Source: Tepidimonas sp.
Lineage (GTDB): Bacteria > Pseudomonadota > Gammaproteobacteria > Burkholderiales > Burkholderiaceae_C
Length of the DNA: 5,054 bases
Direction: 5' to 3'
Assembly (NCBI GenBank): GCA_025054905.1
Contig: JANWZF010000108.1
Span: 1 to 5,054, forward strand
Shown: in pieces, positions 1 to 5,054 of the stretch
Position numbering within the stretch: the first letter of the stretch is position 1
Layout of the letters: each line of letters opens with the position of its first letter
Program-made: the position numbers and the translations under genes
Notes under the pieces: model-generated
What the model saw: only the letters and a program-made list of their open reading frames with translations
Databases searched by the model: none
What the model was told of the DNA's origin: nothing

Positions 1-1565
1 CGGGCCGCCTCGCGGCTGTGCAGCAAGGCCTGCACCGCTGCACGGCGCAGCTCGTTGAGGCGTGAGGGCGGCACGAACCAGGCAGTGGGCAGCTCCAGCT
101 GCACCTCGATCGGCTGCAACACGGTGTCGCCCAGGCGGGTCAGGCCCTGACGCAGCAGGGTCGCGTTGCGCGCGGCGTCCTGGGCCGGCTCGAATGGCCC
201 GGCCAGCCGCGCCTGCCCGCGGCAGCCATCCTCGTCGATCAGCTCCAGCACCAGATCATCGCCCTGCGGATGCAGGCGCAGCCACACCCCGATGCGGCGT
301 TCGGCGGTTTTTTTCTGCAGCTGACGCTCCCAGGCCGCACTGCGGTTGCGATGGACCCGGATGCCCCGGCGCAGCCCGGGCAGCGCGGCGATCGGATCTT
401 TCGGAACGACGCGCCAGCGCGTGCCGCCCTCGGGGCCTGGCCCCAGCCGCTCGACACGGTTGGCCTGCAGCCCCACCAGCTGCTGGCGCGCGTCGTGGTA
501 GCACAGGCCGTCGCCGTTGGCCAGCTCCAGCGCCGGGTCGTCGGTTTCAATCTCCAGGTGATCCGCAGCCAGTCGCACCACCCAGCCAATGGGCCGCCCG
601 GGGTTTTTCGGGCTGTCGAAGGCGCCGATGTCCAGCTGACGCCCGCGCACGAAATAGTCGGTGAAATCGCGGTTGAAATTCTGGTCCGGGTCGGGCGTGA
701 AGGTGTAGGTGCAGCGTCCGCTGGAGCTGCGCGCCAGTTCCGGGCGCTCCTCCAGGATGGCATCCAGCAGGCGGCGGTAGTGGGCGGTGATGTTTTTCAC
801 ATAGCCCATGTCCTTGTAGCGCCCCTCGATCTTGAAGCTGCGCACCCCTGCGTCGATGAGGGCGCGCAGGTTGGCGCTTTGGTTGTTGTCCTTCATCGAC
901 AGCACGTGCTTGTCGCGCGCCAGGATGCGCCCCTGCGCATCGCGCACCTCCCAGGGCAGGCGGCAGGCCTGCGAGCAATCGCCGCGGTTGGCGCTGCGAC
1001 CGGTGTAGGCGTGGCTGACATAGCACTGGCCGCTGTAGGCCACACACAAGGCCCCGTGGATAAAAAATTCCAGCACCGCCCGCTGCGGCGCCTGCCGCGG
1101 GCCCAAGGCCGCATCGATGGCCGCGATCTGCGGCAGACTCAGCTCGCGCGCCAGCACGATCTGCGAAAACCCCACGTCCTGCAGAAAGCGCGCCTTGGCG
1201 GGGGTCCGAATGTCGCACTGCGTGCTGGCGTGCAGCTCGATGGGCGGCAGATCCAGCTCCAGCAGGCCCATGTCCTGGATGATCAGGGCATCCACGCCGA
1301 TGTCGTGGCATTGCCAGGCCAGCCGGCGCGCCGCCTCCAGCTCGTCATCCCGCAGGATGGTGTTGAGCGTGACAAAGACGCGCGCATGGTAGCGATGCGC
1401 GTGGCGCACCAGGCGCTCGATGTCGGGCAGGGCATTGGCCGCTTGCGCCCGCGCGCCAAATCCGGGCCCCCCGATGTAGACCGCATCGGCACCGTGGTTG
1501 ACCGCCTCGATGCCAATGTCGGCATCGCGCGCCGGTGACAGAAGTTCGAGCTGGTGCGACAACAT
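1..1565 (-). CDS. rlhA: 23S rRNA 5-hydroxycytidine C2501 synthase RlhA (U32 peptidase-like), 3' end beyond window
   Basis: This gene encodes a cytoplasmic rRNA-modifying enzyme that, in E. coli, makes 5-hydroxycytidine at position 2501 of 23S rRNA. Despite the U32 'peptidase' family name, its role is RNA hydroxylation; the process is iron-dependent and linked to prephenate. The visible 521 residues closely follow my memory of E. coli RlhA (YdcP). They start with LELLSPARD and continue through GADAVYIGGPGFGAR (25-39), FVTLNTIL (64-71), IELHASTQCDIR (109-120) and FFIHGALCVAYSGQC (167-181). Further matches are GRSANRGDCSQACRLP (189-204), the block around SFKIEGRYKDM (243-253), and DYFV/DIGAFDSPK (303-320). 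Cys174, Cys181, Cys197 and Cys201 match the cysteine set that binds a 4Fe-4S cluster in U32 relatives. A DUF3656-like collagenase domain follows at roughly 390-510. E. coli RlhA has about 650 residues, so about 130 C-terminal residues, including further cysteines, lie off the left edge. The ATG at 1565 gives the family N-terminus; its Shine-Dalgarno is weak. The gene is divergent from the thioesterase-GNAT gene, 47 bases away. Confidence 0.95.
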   Translation of the reverse strand, partial: MLSHQLELLSPARDADIGIEAVNHGADAVYIGGPGFGARAQAANALPDIERLVRHAHRYHARVFVTLNTILRDDELEAARRLAWQCHDIGVDALIIQDMGLLELDLPPIELHASTQCDIRTPAKARFLQDVGFSQIVLARELSLPQIAAIDAALGPRQAPQRAVLEFFIHGALCVAYSGQCYVSHAYTGRSANRGDCSQACRLPWEVRDAQGRILARDKHVLSMKDNNQSANLRALIDAGVRSFKIEGRYKDMGYVKNITAHYRRLLDAILEERPELARSSSGRCTYTFTPDPDQNFNRDFTDYFVRGRQLDIGAFDSPKNPGRPIGWVVRLAADHLEIETDDPALELANGDGLCYHDARQQLVGLQANRVERLGPGPEGGTRWRVVPKDPIAALPGLRRGIRVHRNRSAAWERQLQKKTAERRIGVWLRLHPQGDDLVLELIDEDGCRGQARLAGPFEPAQDAARNATLLRQGLTRLGDTVLQPIEVQLELPTAWFVPPSRLNELRRAAVQALLHSREAA

Positions 1566-1612
1566 AATCCGGGCCCTGGCCGAGCAAACCTGAAATTTTC
1601 CCTGATTCGACG
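1566..1612. promoter_or_regulatory. Short divergent intergenic region between rlhA and the thioesterase-GNAT gene
   Basis: These 47 bases separate two divergent start codons, so they and the flanking codons should hold the initiation signals for both genes. The only A/T-rich patch is the 9-base near-perfect inverted repeat GAAATTTTC at 1592-1600. For the minus strand, a possible sigma-70-like pair is TTGGCG (complement of 1619-1624), an 18-base spacer, then GAAAAT (complement of 1595-1600). It would start transcription about 20-25 bases before the rlhA ATG. For the plus strand, CATAAT at 1563-1568 resembles a -10 box, but no good -35 lies 16-18 bases upstream. These are matches by eye only. 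No factor-binding site is recognised. Confidence 0.3.
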
Positions 1613-2479
1613 ATGAAACGCCAAGAGTTCCGCTGTCTGCACCGCCTGCGCGTGCGCTGGTCCGAGGTGGACTTGCAGGGCATCGTGTTCAACGCGCACT
1701 ACCTGACCTACTTCGACGTCGGCATCACCGAATACTGGCGCCAGCTCGGATTGCCGTACCAGCAGGCGATGCAGCAGCTGGGCGGCGAGCCGGTGGTGCG
1801 CAAGGCCACGCTGGAATACGACGCGGCGGCGCGGCTGGACGACTGGCTGGAGGTCGGCCTGCGCTGTGAGCGCATCGGCCACACCTCGCTGACGATGACC
1901 GCGGCACTGTGGCGCGGGCAGCAGCGCCTGGTCAGCGGCGAGATCGTGTATGTGTTCGTCGATCTGGCCCAGCAGCGCGCGCGGCCCGTGCCGGATGCGT
2001 TGCGCGATTTGATCGAGGGGTTCGAGCGCGGGGAACCCATGCTGCGGGTGGTCACCGGCGGCTGGAACGAGCTTCGAGCCGATGCGGCGCCGCTGCGGCG
2101 CGCGGTGTTCGTGCAGGAGCAGGGCATTGCGGAACAAGACGAGTGGGACGAAGCCGACGCCCAGGCCCTGCACGCGGTGGCGTACAACCGGCTGGGGCAG
2201 GCGGTGGGTACTGGACGGCTGCTGCAGGCCGAGCCGGGCGTAGGCAAGATCGGCCGCATGGCCGTGCATGCGGCGCTGCGCGGCATTGGGGTGGGCGCGC
2301 GCCTGCTGCAGGCCCTGACCCAAGCCGCGCAGGCGCGCGGTGACCACACCCTGCACCTGAGCGCTCAGCACTCGGCAATCGGCTTTTACCAGCGGCACGG
2401 ATGGGAGCCGGTGGGCGAGCCTTACGACGAGGTCGGCATCCCCCACCAGGCCATGCAGCGCCGTCTGACCGCGGCCTGA
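1613..2479 (+). CDS. Bifunctional YbgC/FadM-type acyl-CoA thioesterase fused to a GNAT N-acetyltransferase
   Basis: This 288-residue, probably cytoplasmic protein has two domains. Residues ~8-137 form a hot-dog thioesterase of the YbgC/FadM (4HBT) type, expected to hydrolyse acyl-CoA. It shows RVRWSEVD (13-20) with Asp20 at the catalytic position, then GIVFNAHYLTYFD (23-35), an EYWR helix start (40-43), and VRKATLEYDAAARLDDWLEV (62-81), all typical of YbgC. The His that follows the catalytic Asp in E. coli YbgC is Asn27 here. Residues ~143-288 form a GNAT domain that would transfer an acyl group from acyl-CoA. It shows FVQEQGI (166-172), GTGRLL (199-204), the acyl-CoA loop RGIGVG (223-228) followed by ARLL, and AIGFYQRHGW (255-264); overall it resembles ElaA/YjcF-type acetyltransferases. 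The substrates of both domains are unknown. The ATG at 1613 is the first suitable start, though no Shine-Dalgarno precedes it. The 3' end overlaps the convergent NRDE gene by 58 bases. The domain calls are firm; any coupling of thioesterase and acyltransferase activity is inference. Confidence 0.93.
   Translation: MKRQEFRCLHRLRVRWSEVDLQGIVFNAHYLTYFDVGITEYWRQLGLPYQQAMQQLGGEPVVRKATLEYDAAARLDDWLEVGLRCERIGHTSLTMTAALWRGQQRLVSGEIVYVFVDLAQQRARPVPDALRDLIEGFERGEPMLRVVTGGWNELRADAAPLRRAVFVQEQGIAEQDEWDEADAQALHAVAYNRLGQAVGTGRLLQAEPGVGKIGRMAVHAALRGIGVGARLLQALTQAAQARGDHTLHLSAQHSAIGFYQRHGWEPVGEPYDEVGIPHQAMQRRLTAA
2031..2041 (+). promoter_or_regulatory. Possible internal translation start for a stand-alone GNAT domain
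   Basis: An in-frame ATG at 2039-2041 (Met143 of the fusion protein) falls exactly between the hot-dog and GNAT domains. It is preceded a few bases upstream by a purine-rich GGGGAA (2030-2035), a better ribosome-binding candidate than anything before the gene's own start. Initiation here would give a 146-residue product, about the size of a free-standing ElaA-like GNAT. It may be a working internal start, a relic of two formerly separate genes, or chance. Confidence 0.25.
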
Positions 2480-3261
2480 GCGATGCCGGTGCTGCCCTGT
2501 CCAGGGGCGTACGTCCATTCGGTGGCCTGCAGCAGGCCGCGGCGATCCAGCCGCACCACCAGGCTGCTGCGGGTACCGTAGCGGCGCTGTGGCCACTGGA
2601 TCCACGGGTGCAGCGGCAGCTGCGACCCGTCGCTGACCGGCTGCGCAGCTGCGGTTTGCAGCGCGCGGCACAGCGCGCGCTCGGTGGAGGGTGGATCGTC
2701 GGTGATTTGCTGCAGGCAGCGGCGCAGCAGCCGGGCCTTGGGCCATGGCGTATCCAGCGCCGCGTTGGATAGCGTGTGCACGCCCGGCCCCACCGGCGCG
2801 CTCCACCAGCCGGCCTGCTGCTGCAGGTCGTCAGGCAGCCCCGGAGACCCCGTCGGATCGACGTTGGTCAGCCAGCGCCAGCGGCCAGTCGGCCCATCGA
2901 CCAGCACCAGGTTGCAGCCCTCGTACGCGTCGGCAGGATGGTCTTGCAGCCAGTCCGTCCACGTCTGGGCCCGCGCCTGCTGCCGCAGCCAGTCCACCAC
3001 CAGCTCGCCGCGGCTGCGTGGGGCAGGGGTTGCTCGCCCCTCGGTGCGGACGTTGGTCAGCATCGCCAGCCGACCTCCCTGTCCAAAGGCCAGCCAGGCA
3101 CCGCCCGCGCGCCGGTCACGCCCGCTGAGTACGATCGTGCCATCGTCCAGGCGCCAGCGCGCCAGCGGCGCGGTGGGCCGGTCCCAGGCTTCATCGCGAT
3201 TGGCGGCCAGCCACAGCGGGTCGGGGCGATCTGGCCACCAGGCCCAACCGATCAGGCACAT
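2422..3261 (-). CDS. NRDE family protein (TANGO2/HRG-9 homologue)
   Basis: This 279-residue protein belongs to the NRDE/TANGO2 family (PF05742 type). The signature is complete: MCLI at the N-terminus, LAANRDE (18-24) followed by a downstream RP, IVLSGRD (43-49), and GGAWLA (53-58) where the family usually has GGTWLG. LAMLTN (65-70), GVHTLSNAALDTPWPK (160-175) and RYGTRSS (227-233) complete it. Cys2 would become N-terminal after Met removal, and a nucleophile-type role has been suggested from such residues; this is not established. Eukaryotic and some bacterial relatives have been implicated in haem trafficking; the bacterial function is otherwise poorly known. There is no signal peptide or membrane segment, so it is probably cytoplasmic. 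The ATG at 3261 directly gives the conserved MC start and lies 18 bases after the ygfZ stop, so it is probably the second gene of a ygfZ operon. The last ~19 residues are encoded antisense to the end of the GNAT gene and show no family motif. Family call firm, function open. Confidence 0.92.
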   Translation of the reverse strand: MCLIGWAWWPDRPDPLWLAANRDEAWDRPTAPLARWRLDDGTIVLSGRDRRAGGAWLAFGQGGRLAMLTNVRTEGRATPAPRSRGELVVDWLRQQARAQTWTDWLQDHPADAYEGCNLVLVDGPTGRWRWLTNVDPTGSPGLPDDLQQQAGWWSAPVGPGVHTLSNAALDTPWPKARLLRRCLQQITDDPPSTERALCRALQTAAAQPVSDGSQLPLHPWIQWPQRRYGTRSSLVVRLDRRGLLQATEWTYAPGQGSTGIAQAAVRRRCMAWWGMPTSS

Positions 3262-3279
3262 CGCGCGGCCGTGAGGGGC

Positions 3280-4227
3280 TCAGAGATCGTCGCGCAGCGC
3301 ATAGGGCAGGGGCAGGGGGAACGCACACGGGCCCTCCAAGCCGCCGACCCGCAGCGCCTGCCCATCCAGCGCCGCGATCTGCACGCTGGCCACGGCGTGC
3401 CAAAGACCCGGCTGGGCCGGATGCGCAGCCGCATCGGCCACCAGGCCCGCGGGCTGTTGCGCATCGCTGGGGTGAAACAGCTCCTGCCCCACCGCCACCG
3501 GACCCTGCACCCGCCACAGCGTGCCGCGGCGCTTGAGCGCGCCGCGAAACTGCGTGCGTGCCACCACCTCCTGGCCAGGGTAGCAGCCTTTCTGAAAATG
3601 CACCCCCCCGACCGATTCGTAGTTCAACATTTGCGGCACAAAGGCTTCCACCACCGGCTCGGTCACCCACGGCACCGCGCTCATCACCTGCAGCCAGCGC
3701 CACCAGGCGTCGGTCAGGGAGCCACCTTGCGGCCACTGCCCATGGGCTGGCTGCAACACCAACGCGCGCGCCACGCCAGCCCCAGACCACAAACGCACCC
3801 AGCAGCGCCCAGTCGCATCGTCGCAGGACGACCACGGCTCGGGCGCCAGCGTCGCGGGCAGCGCGGCCCCGACGGCACCGGCCACGCTCCAGGCTTCGCT
3901 GGCGTCGTCGAGCTGGACCTTGGCGCGCAGGACGAACATCGCCAGGCGCCGCAACACCGGCGCGATCCGGCTGCGCGGCATGGCCAGCAGGCAAACGTCG
4001 GGGGCCAGCCGCCAGACCACCGCACTCATCAGCATGCGTCCTTTGGGCGAGCACCATGCTGCCAGACGCGCTCCTCCAGGTGGCAGATGCAGAATGTCCT
4101 GCGTCAGCTGCGCGTGCAGAAAAGAAGCCGCATCGGCCCCTTGCACGCGCAACACCCCCCAGTCGGGCAAAGGCACGACACCAGCCAGGCCGGCCGGTGC
4201 GCAGTCAAGGTTATGCGCTTCGGTCAT
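3280..4227 (-). CDS. ygfZ: YgfZ/GcvT-like folate-binding protein, Fe-S enzyme maintenance
   Basis: This gene encodes a folate-binding protein of the YgfZ/IBA57/CAF17 family. In E. coli YgfZ uses tetrahydrofolate and supports the activity of certain Fe-S enzymes, including the tRNA thiomethylase MiaB; it acts in the cytoplasm. The hallmark K-G-C-Y-x-G-Q-E is present as KGCYPGQEVVAR at about residues 213-224, counted from the ATG at 4227, and includes the essential family cysteine. The GcvT-like N-terminal part is visible in LPDWGVLRVQGADAASFLHAQLTQD and CSPKGRML (as CxPKGR in relatives). The region before the hallmark, EAFVPQMLNYESVGGVHFQKGCY, follows the family pattern. From the ATG the protein has 315 residues, close to the usual length. 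An in-frame GTG at 4239 would add four residues (MKRS). I prefer the ATG, but neither start has a convincing Shine-Dalgarno. The TGA at 3280 is 18 bases before the NRDE start, which suggests co-transcription. The gene is divergent from mltG. Confidence 0.93.
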   Translation of the reverse strand: MTEAHNLDCAPAGLAGVVPLPDWGVLRVQGADAASFLHAQLTQDILHLPPGGARLAAWCSPKGRMLMSAVVWRLAPDVCLLAMPRSRIAPVLRRLAMFVLRAKVQLDDASEAWSVAGAVGAALPATLAPEPWSSCDDATGRCWVRLWSGAGVARALVLQPAHGQWPQGGSLTDAWWRWLQVMSAVPWVTEPVVEAFVPQMLNYESVGGVHFQKGCYPGQEVVARTQFRGALKRRGTLWRVQGPVAVGQELFHPSDAQQPAGLVADAAAHPAQPGLWHAVASVQIAALDGQALRVGGLEGPCAFPLPLPYALRDDL

Positions 4228-4239
4228 GGATCGTTTCAC

Positions 4240-4329
4240 TCAGGTTGCGCATCCGCCGCACCGCCGCCATGGGCGTGCAGCCGGCTATGATCGGCCCCGC
4301 TATTGTCCCGCAATGCCCAAGCTGCCACG
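4240..4329. promoter_or_regulatory. Divergent intergenic region ygfZ / mltG with a candidate mltG -10 box
   Basis: This gap of about 90-100 bases between divergent starts must hold the control signals for ygfZ and for mltG. On the plus strand TATGAT at 4286-4291 matches the sigma-70 -10 consensus at five of six bases and sits 38 bases before the mltG ATG, a plausible leader length. No recognisable -35 box lies 16-18 bases upstream, where the sequence is GCC-rich. An 8-base palindrome, AGCCGGCT (4279-4286), abuts this -10; in such GC-rich DNA it may be chance. I could not identify a good ygfZ promoter on the minus strand, nor a riboswitch or hairpin. Confidence 0.3.
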
Positions 4330-5054
4330 ATGCCTGCGACCTCTGCCCCTCACCGATCGCCCTGGCGCCGTGCGAGGCGCTGGGCCGCGCTGCTGTTGGC
4401 GGTGGCGGCAGTTCTGGCTGTGGCAGCGGTCGCCTGGCTGCGGTCACCGCTGCCGCTGCGCCTGCCGGCCGGCGCAGCGGTCATCGACGTGCAGCTGCGG
4501 CCCGGCATGTCGGCCCGCCAGATCGGGCAGGCCCTGGCCGATGCCGGGGTGGCGCTGCCAGCATGGTGGCTGGTGGGCTGGCTGCGGCTGTCCGGGCAAG
4601 CGCACCAGCTCAAGGCCGGTGCCTACGAGATCGCCCCCGGCACCACGCCGACGATGCTGCTGGACAAGCTGGTGCGCGGTGAGCAGGCGCTGCGCCGCGT
4701 CACGTTGGTGGAAGGCTGGACGGTGCGCGACGTGGTGCGCGCGCTGCGCCACGCCGAGCACCTGCGGGATGATCTGCCCCCGGGTGACGATCCGGTGCGG
4801 CTGGCCCAACACCTGGGCCTGGCAGCCGGACATGCCGAGGGGCGGTTCTTCCCCGACACCTATCTTTATTCCAAAGGCAGCAGCGCGTCGGAACTGCTGC
4901 GCCAGGCCGCGCGCGCCATGGACGAGCGCTTGGCCCAGGCATGGGCTCAGCGTGCCCCCGATCTGCCCCTGCGTAGTGCGCAAGAGGCGCTGATCCTGGC
5001 CAGTCTGATCGAAAAGGAAACTGGCCATGAACCCGACCGGGCGCTGATCGCGGG
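4330..5054 (+). CDS. mltG: Endolytic murein transglycosylase MltG, 5' part (C-terminus beyond window)
   Basis: MltG is an inner-membrane-anchored lytic transglycosylase that cleaves nascent glycan strands in the periplasm and is thought to terminate their polymerisation. The 241 visible residues show a short basic cytoplasmic N-terminus (to about Arg17) and one hydrophobic anchor (about 18-37, rich in Ala, Leu and Val). A LysM-like segment (about 52-118) follows, with RPGMSARQIGQALADAGV and LKAGAYEIAPG. Then come VTLVEGWTVRDV (124-135) and EGRFFPDTYLYSKG (170-183), the counterpart of the E. coli EGWFWPDTW region. LASLIEKETG (223-232) carries Glu228, matching the catalytic Glu218 of E. coli MltG. 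The family has about 330-340 residues, so roughly 90-100 are missing off the right edge. The ATG at 4330 is the only good start ahead of the anchor; its Shine-Dalgarno is weak. In related genomes mltG is often followed by tmk and holB, which cannot be checked here. Confidence 0.95.
   Translation, partial: MPATSAPHRSPWRRARRWAALLLAVAAVLAVAAVAWLRSPLPLRLPAGAAVIDVQLRPGMSARQIGQALADAGVALPAWWLVGWLRLSGQAHQLKAGAYEIAPGTTPTMLLDKLVRGEQALRRVTLVEGWTVRDVVRALRHAEHLRDDLPPGDDPVRLAQHLGLAAGHAEGRFFPDTYLYSKGSSASELLRQAARAMDERLAQAWAQRAPDLPLRSAQEALILASLIEKETGHEPDRALIA

Noticed and set aside
308..314. A run of seven T (A7 on the rlhA coding strand), a possible slippage or frameshift site.
   Set aside because: The reading frame agrees with E. 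coli RlhA on both sides (QLQKKTAERR opposite ALTKTSSERR), and the run is not in the phase of a classic -1 slippery heptamer.
270..1538. A 422-codon plus-strand open frame across rlhA.
   Set aside because: The minus-strand frame matches RlhA nearly end to end, so this is a shadow frame.
1535..1568. GTGACA (1535-1540) with CATAAT (1563-1568) as a promoter for the fusion gene.
   Set aside because: The 22-base spacer is too long for a normal sigma-70 promoter, so only the -10-like element is noted as weak.
1283..2806. A 507-codon open frame on the minus strand opposite the thioesterase-GNAT gene.
   Set aside because: It is antisense to clear family matches and shows no recognisable domain. Long antisense open frames are expected in DNA this GC-rich.
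4227..4239. GTG at 4239 as the ygfZ start.
   Set aside because: It is possible, but the four extra residues (MKRS) add nothing conserved and the ATG at 4227 is the more usual codon. The choice is not certain.
2776..4290. A 504-codon plus-strand open frame across the NRDE and ygfZ genes.
   Set aside because: Its product is a Pro/Arg/His/Gln-rich shadow. The minus-strand genes carry complete NRDE and KGCYPGQE signatures.
4211..4447. A small 78-codon minus-strand frame spanning the ygfZ/mltG gap.
   Set aside because: It overlaps both genes in other frames, has no family resemblance, and its middle is antisense to the mltG N-terminus.

Overview
The window is very GC-rich, densely coded chromosomal DNA. 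It reads as a betaproteobacterium, most likely Burkholderiales and perhaps near Comamonadaceae. That placement rests on base composition, on the type of thioesterase-acetyltransferase protein present, and on ygfZ lying divergent to mltG; no rRNA or other marker gene is available to confirm it. There are five protein genes, two of them cut by the window edges. I see no RNA gene, insertion sequence, CRISPR array, phage gene or recognisable transfer signature, and no stretch over about 100 bases without a gene.

Layout, left to right: (1) rlhA on the minus strand from 1565 leftwards off the window, encoding the U32-family enzyme that hydroxylates a cytidine in 23S rRNA. (2) After a 47-base divergent gap, a plus-strand gene (1613-2479) encoding a single polypeptide that joins a YbgC/FadM-type hot-dog acyl-CoA thioesterase to a GNAT acetyltransferase. 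(3) A minus-strand NRDE/TANGO2-family gene (2422-3261), convergent with the fusion gene and overlapping its 3' end by 58 bases. (4) Just upstream of it on the same strand (18-base gap), ygfZ (3280-4227), a folate-binding Fe-S maintenance protein; ygfZ and the NRDE gene look like one transcription unit. (5) After a gap of about 100 bases, mltG (from 4330 off the right edge), the membrane-anchored endolytic murein transglycosylase.

The window is mainly housekeeping: ribosome modification, acyl-CoA chemistry, iron-cofactor upkeep and peptidoglycan synthesis. A loose theme links three genes. RlhA carries an Fe-S-type cysteine set, YgfZ supports Fe-S enzymes, and TANGO2/NRDE relatives have been implicated in haem handling. 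I found no convincing undescribed multi-gene system. The most interesting points are the thioesterase-GNAT fusion with an in-frame ATG exactly at the domain junction, the ygfZ-NRDE pairing, and an NRDE C-terminus that is written in antisense to the end of the GNAT domain.
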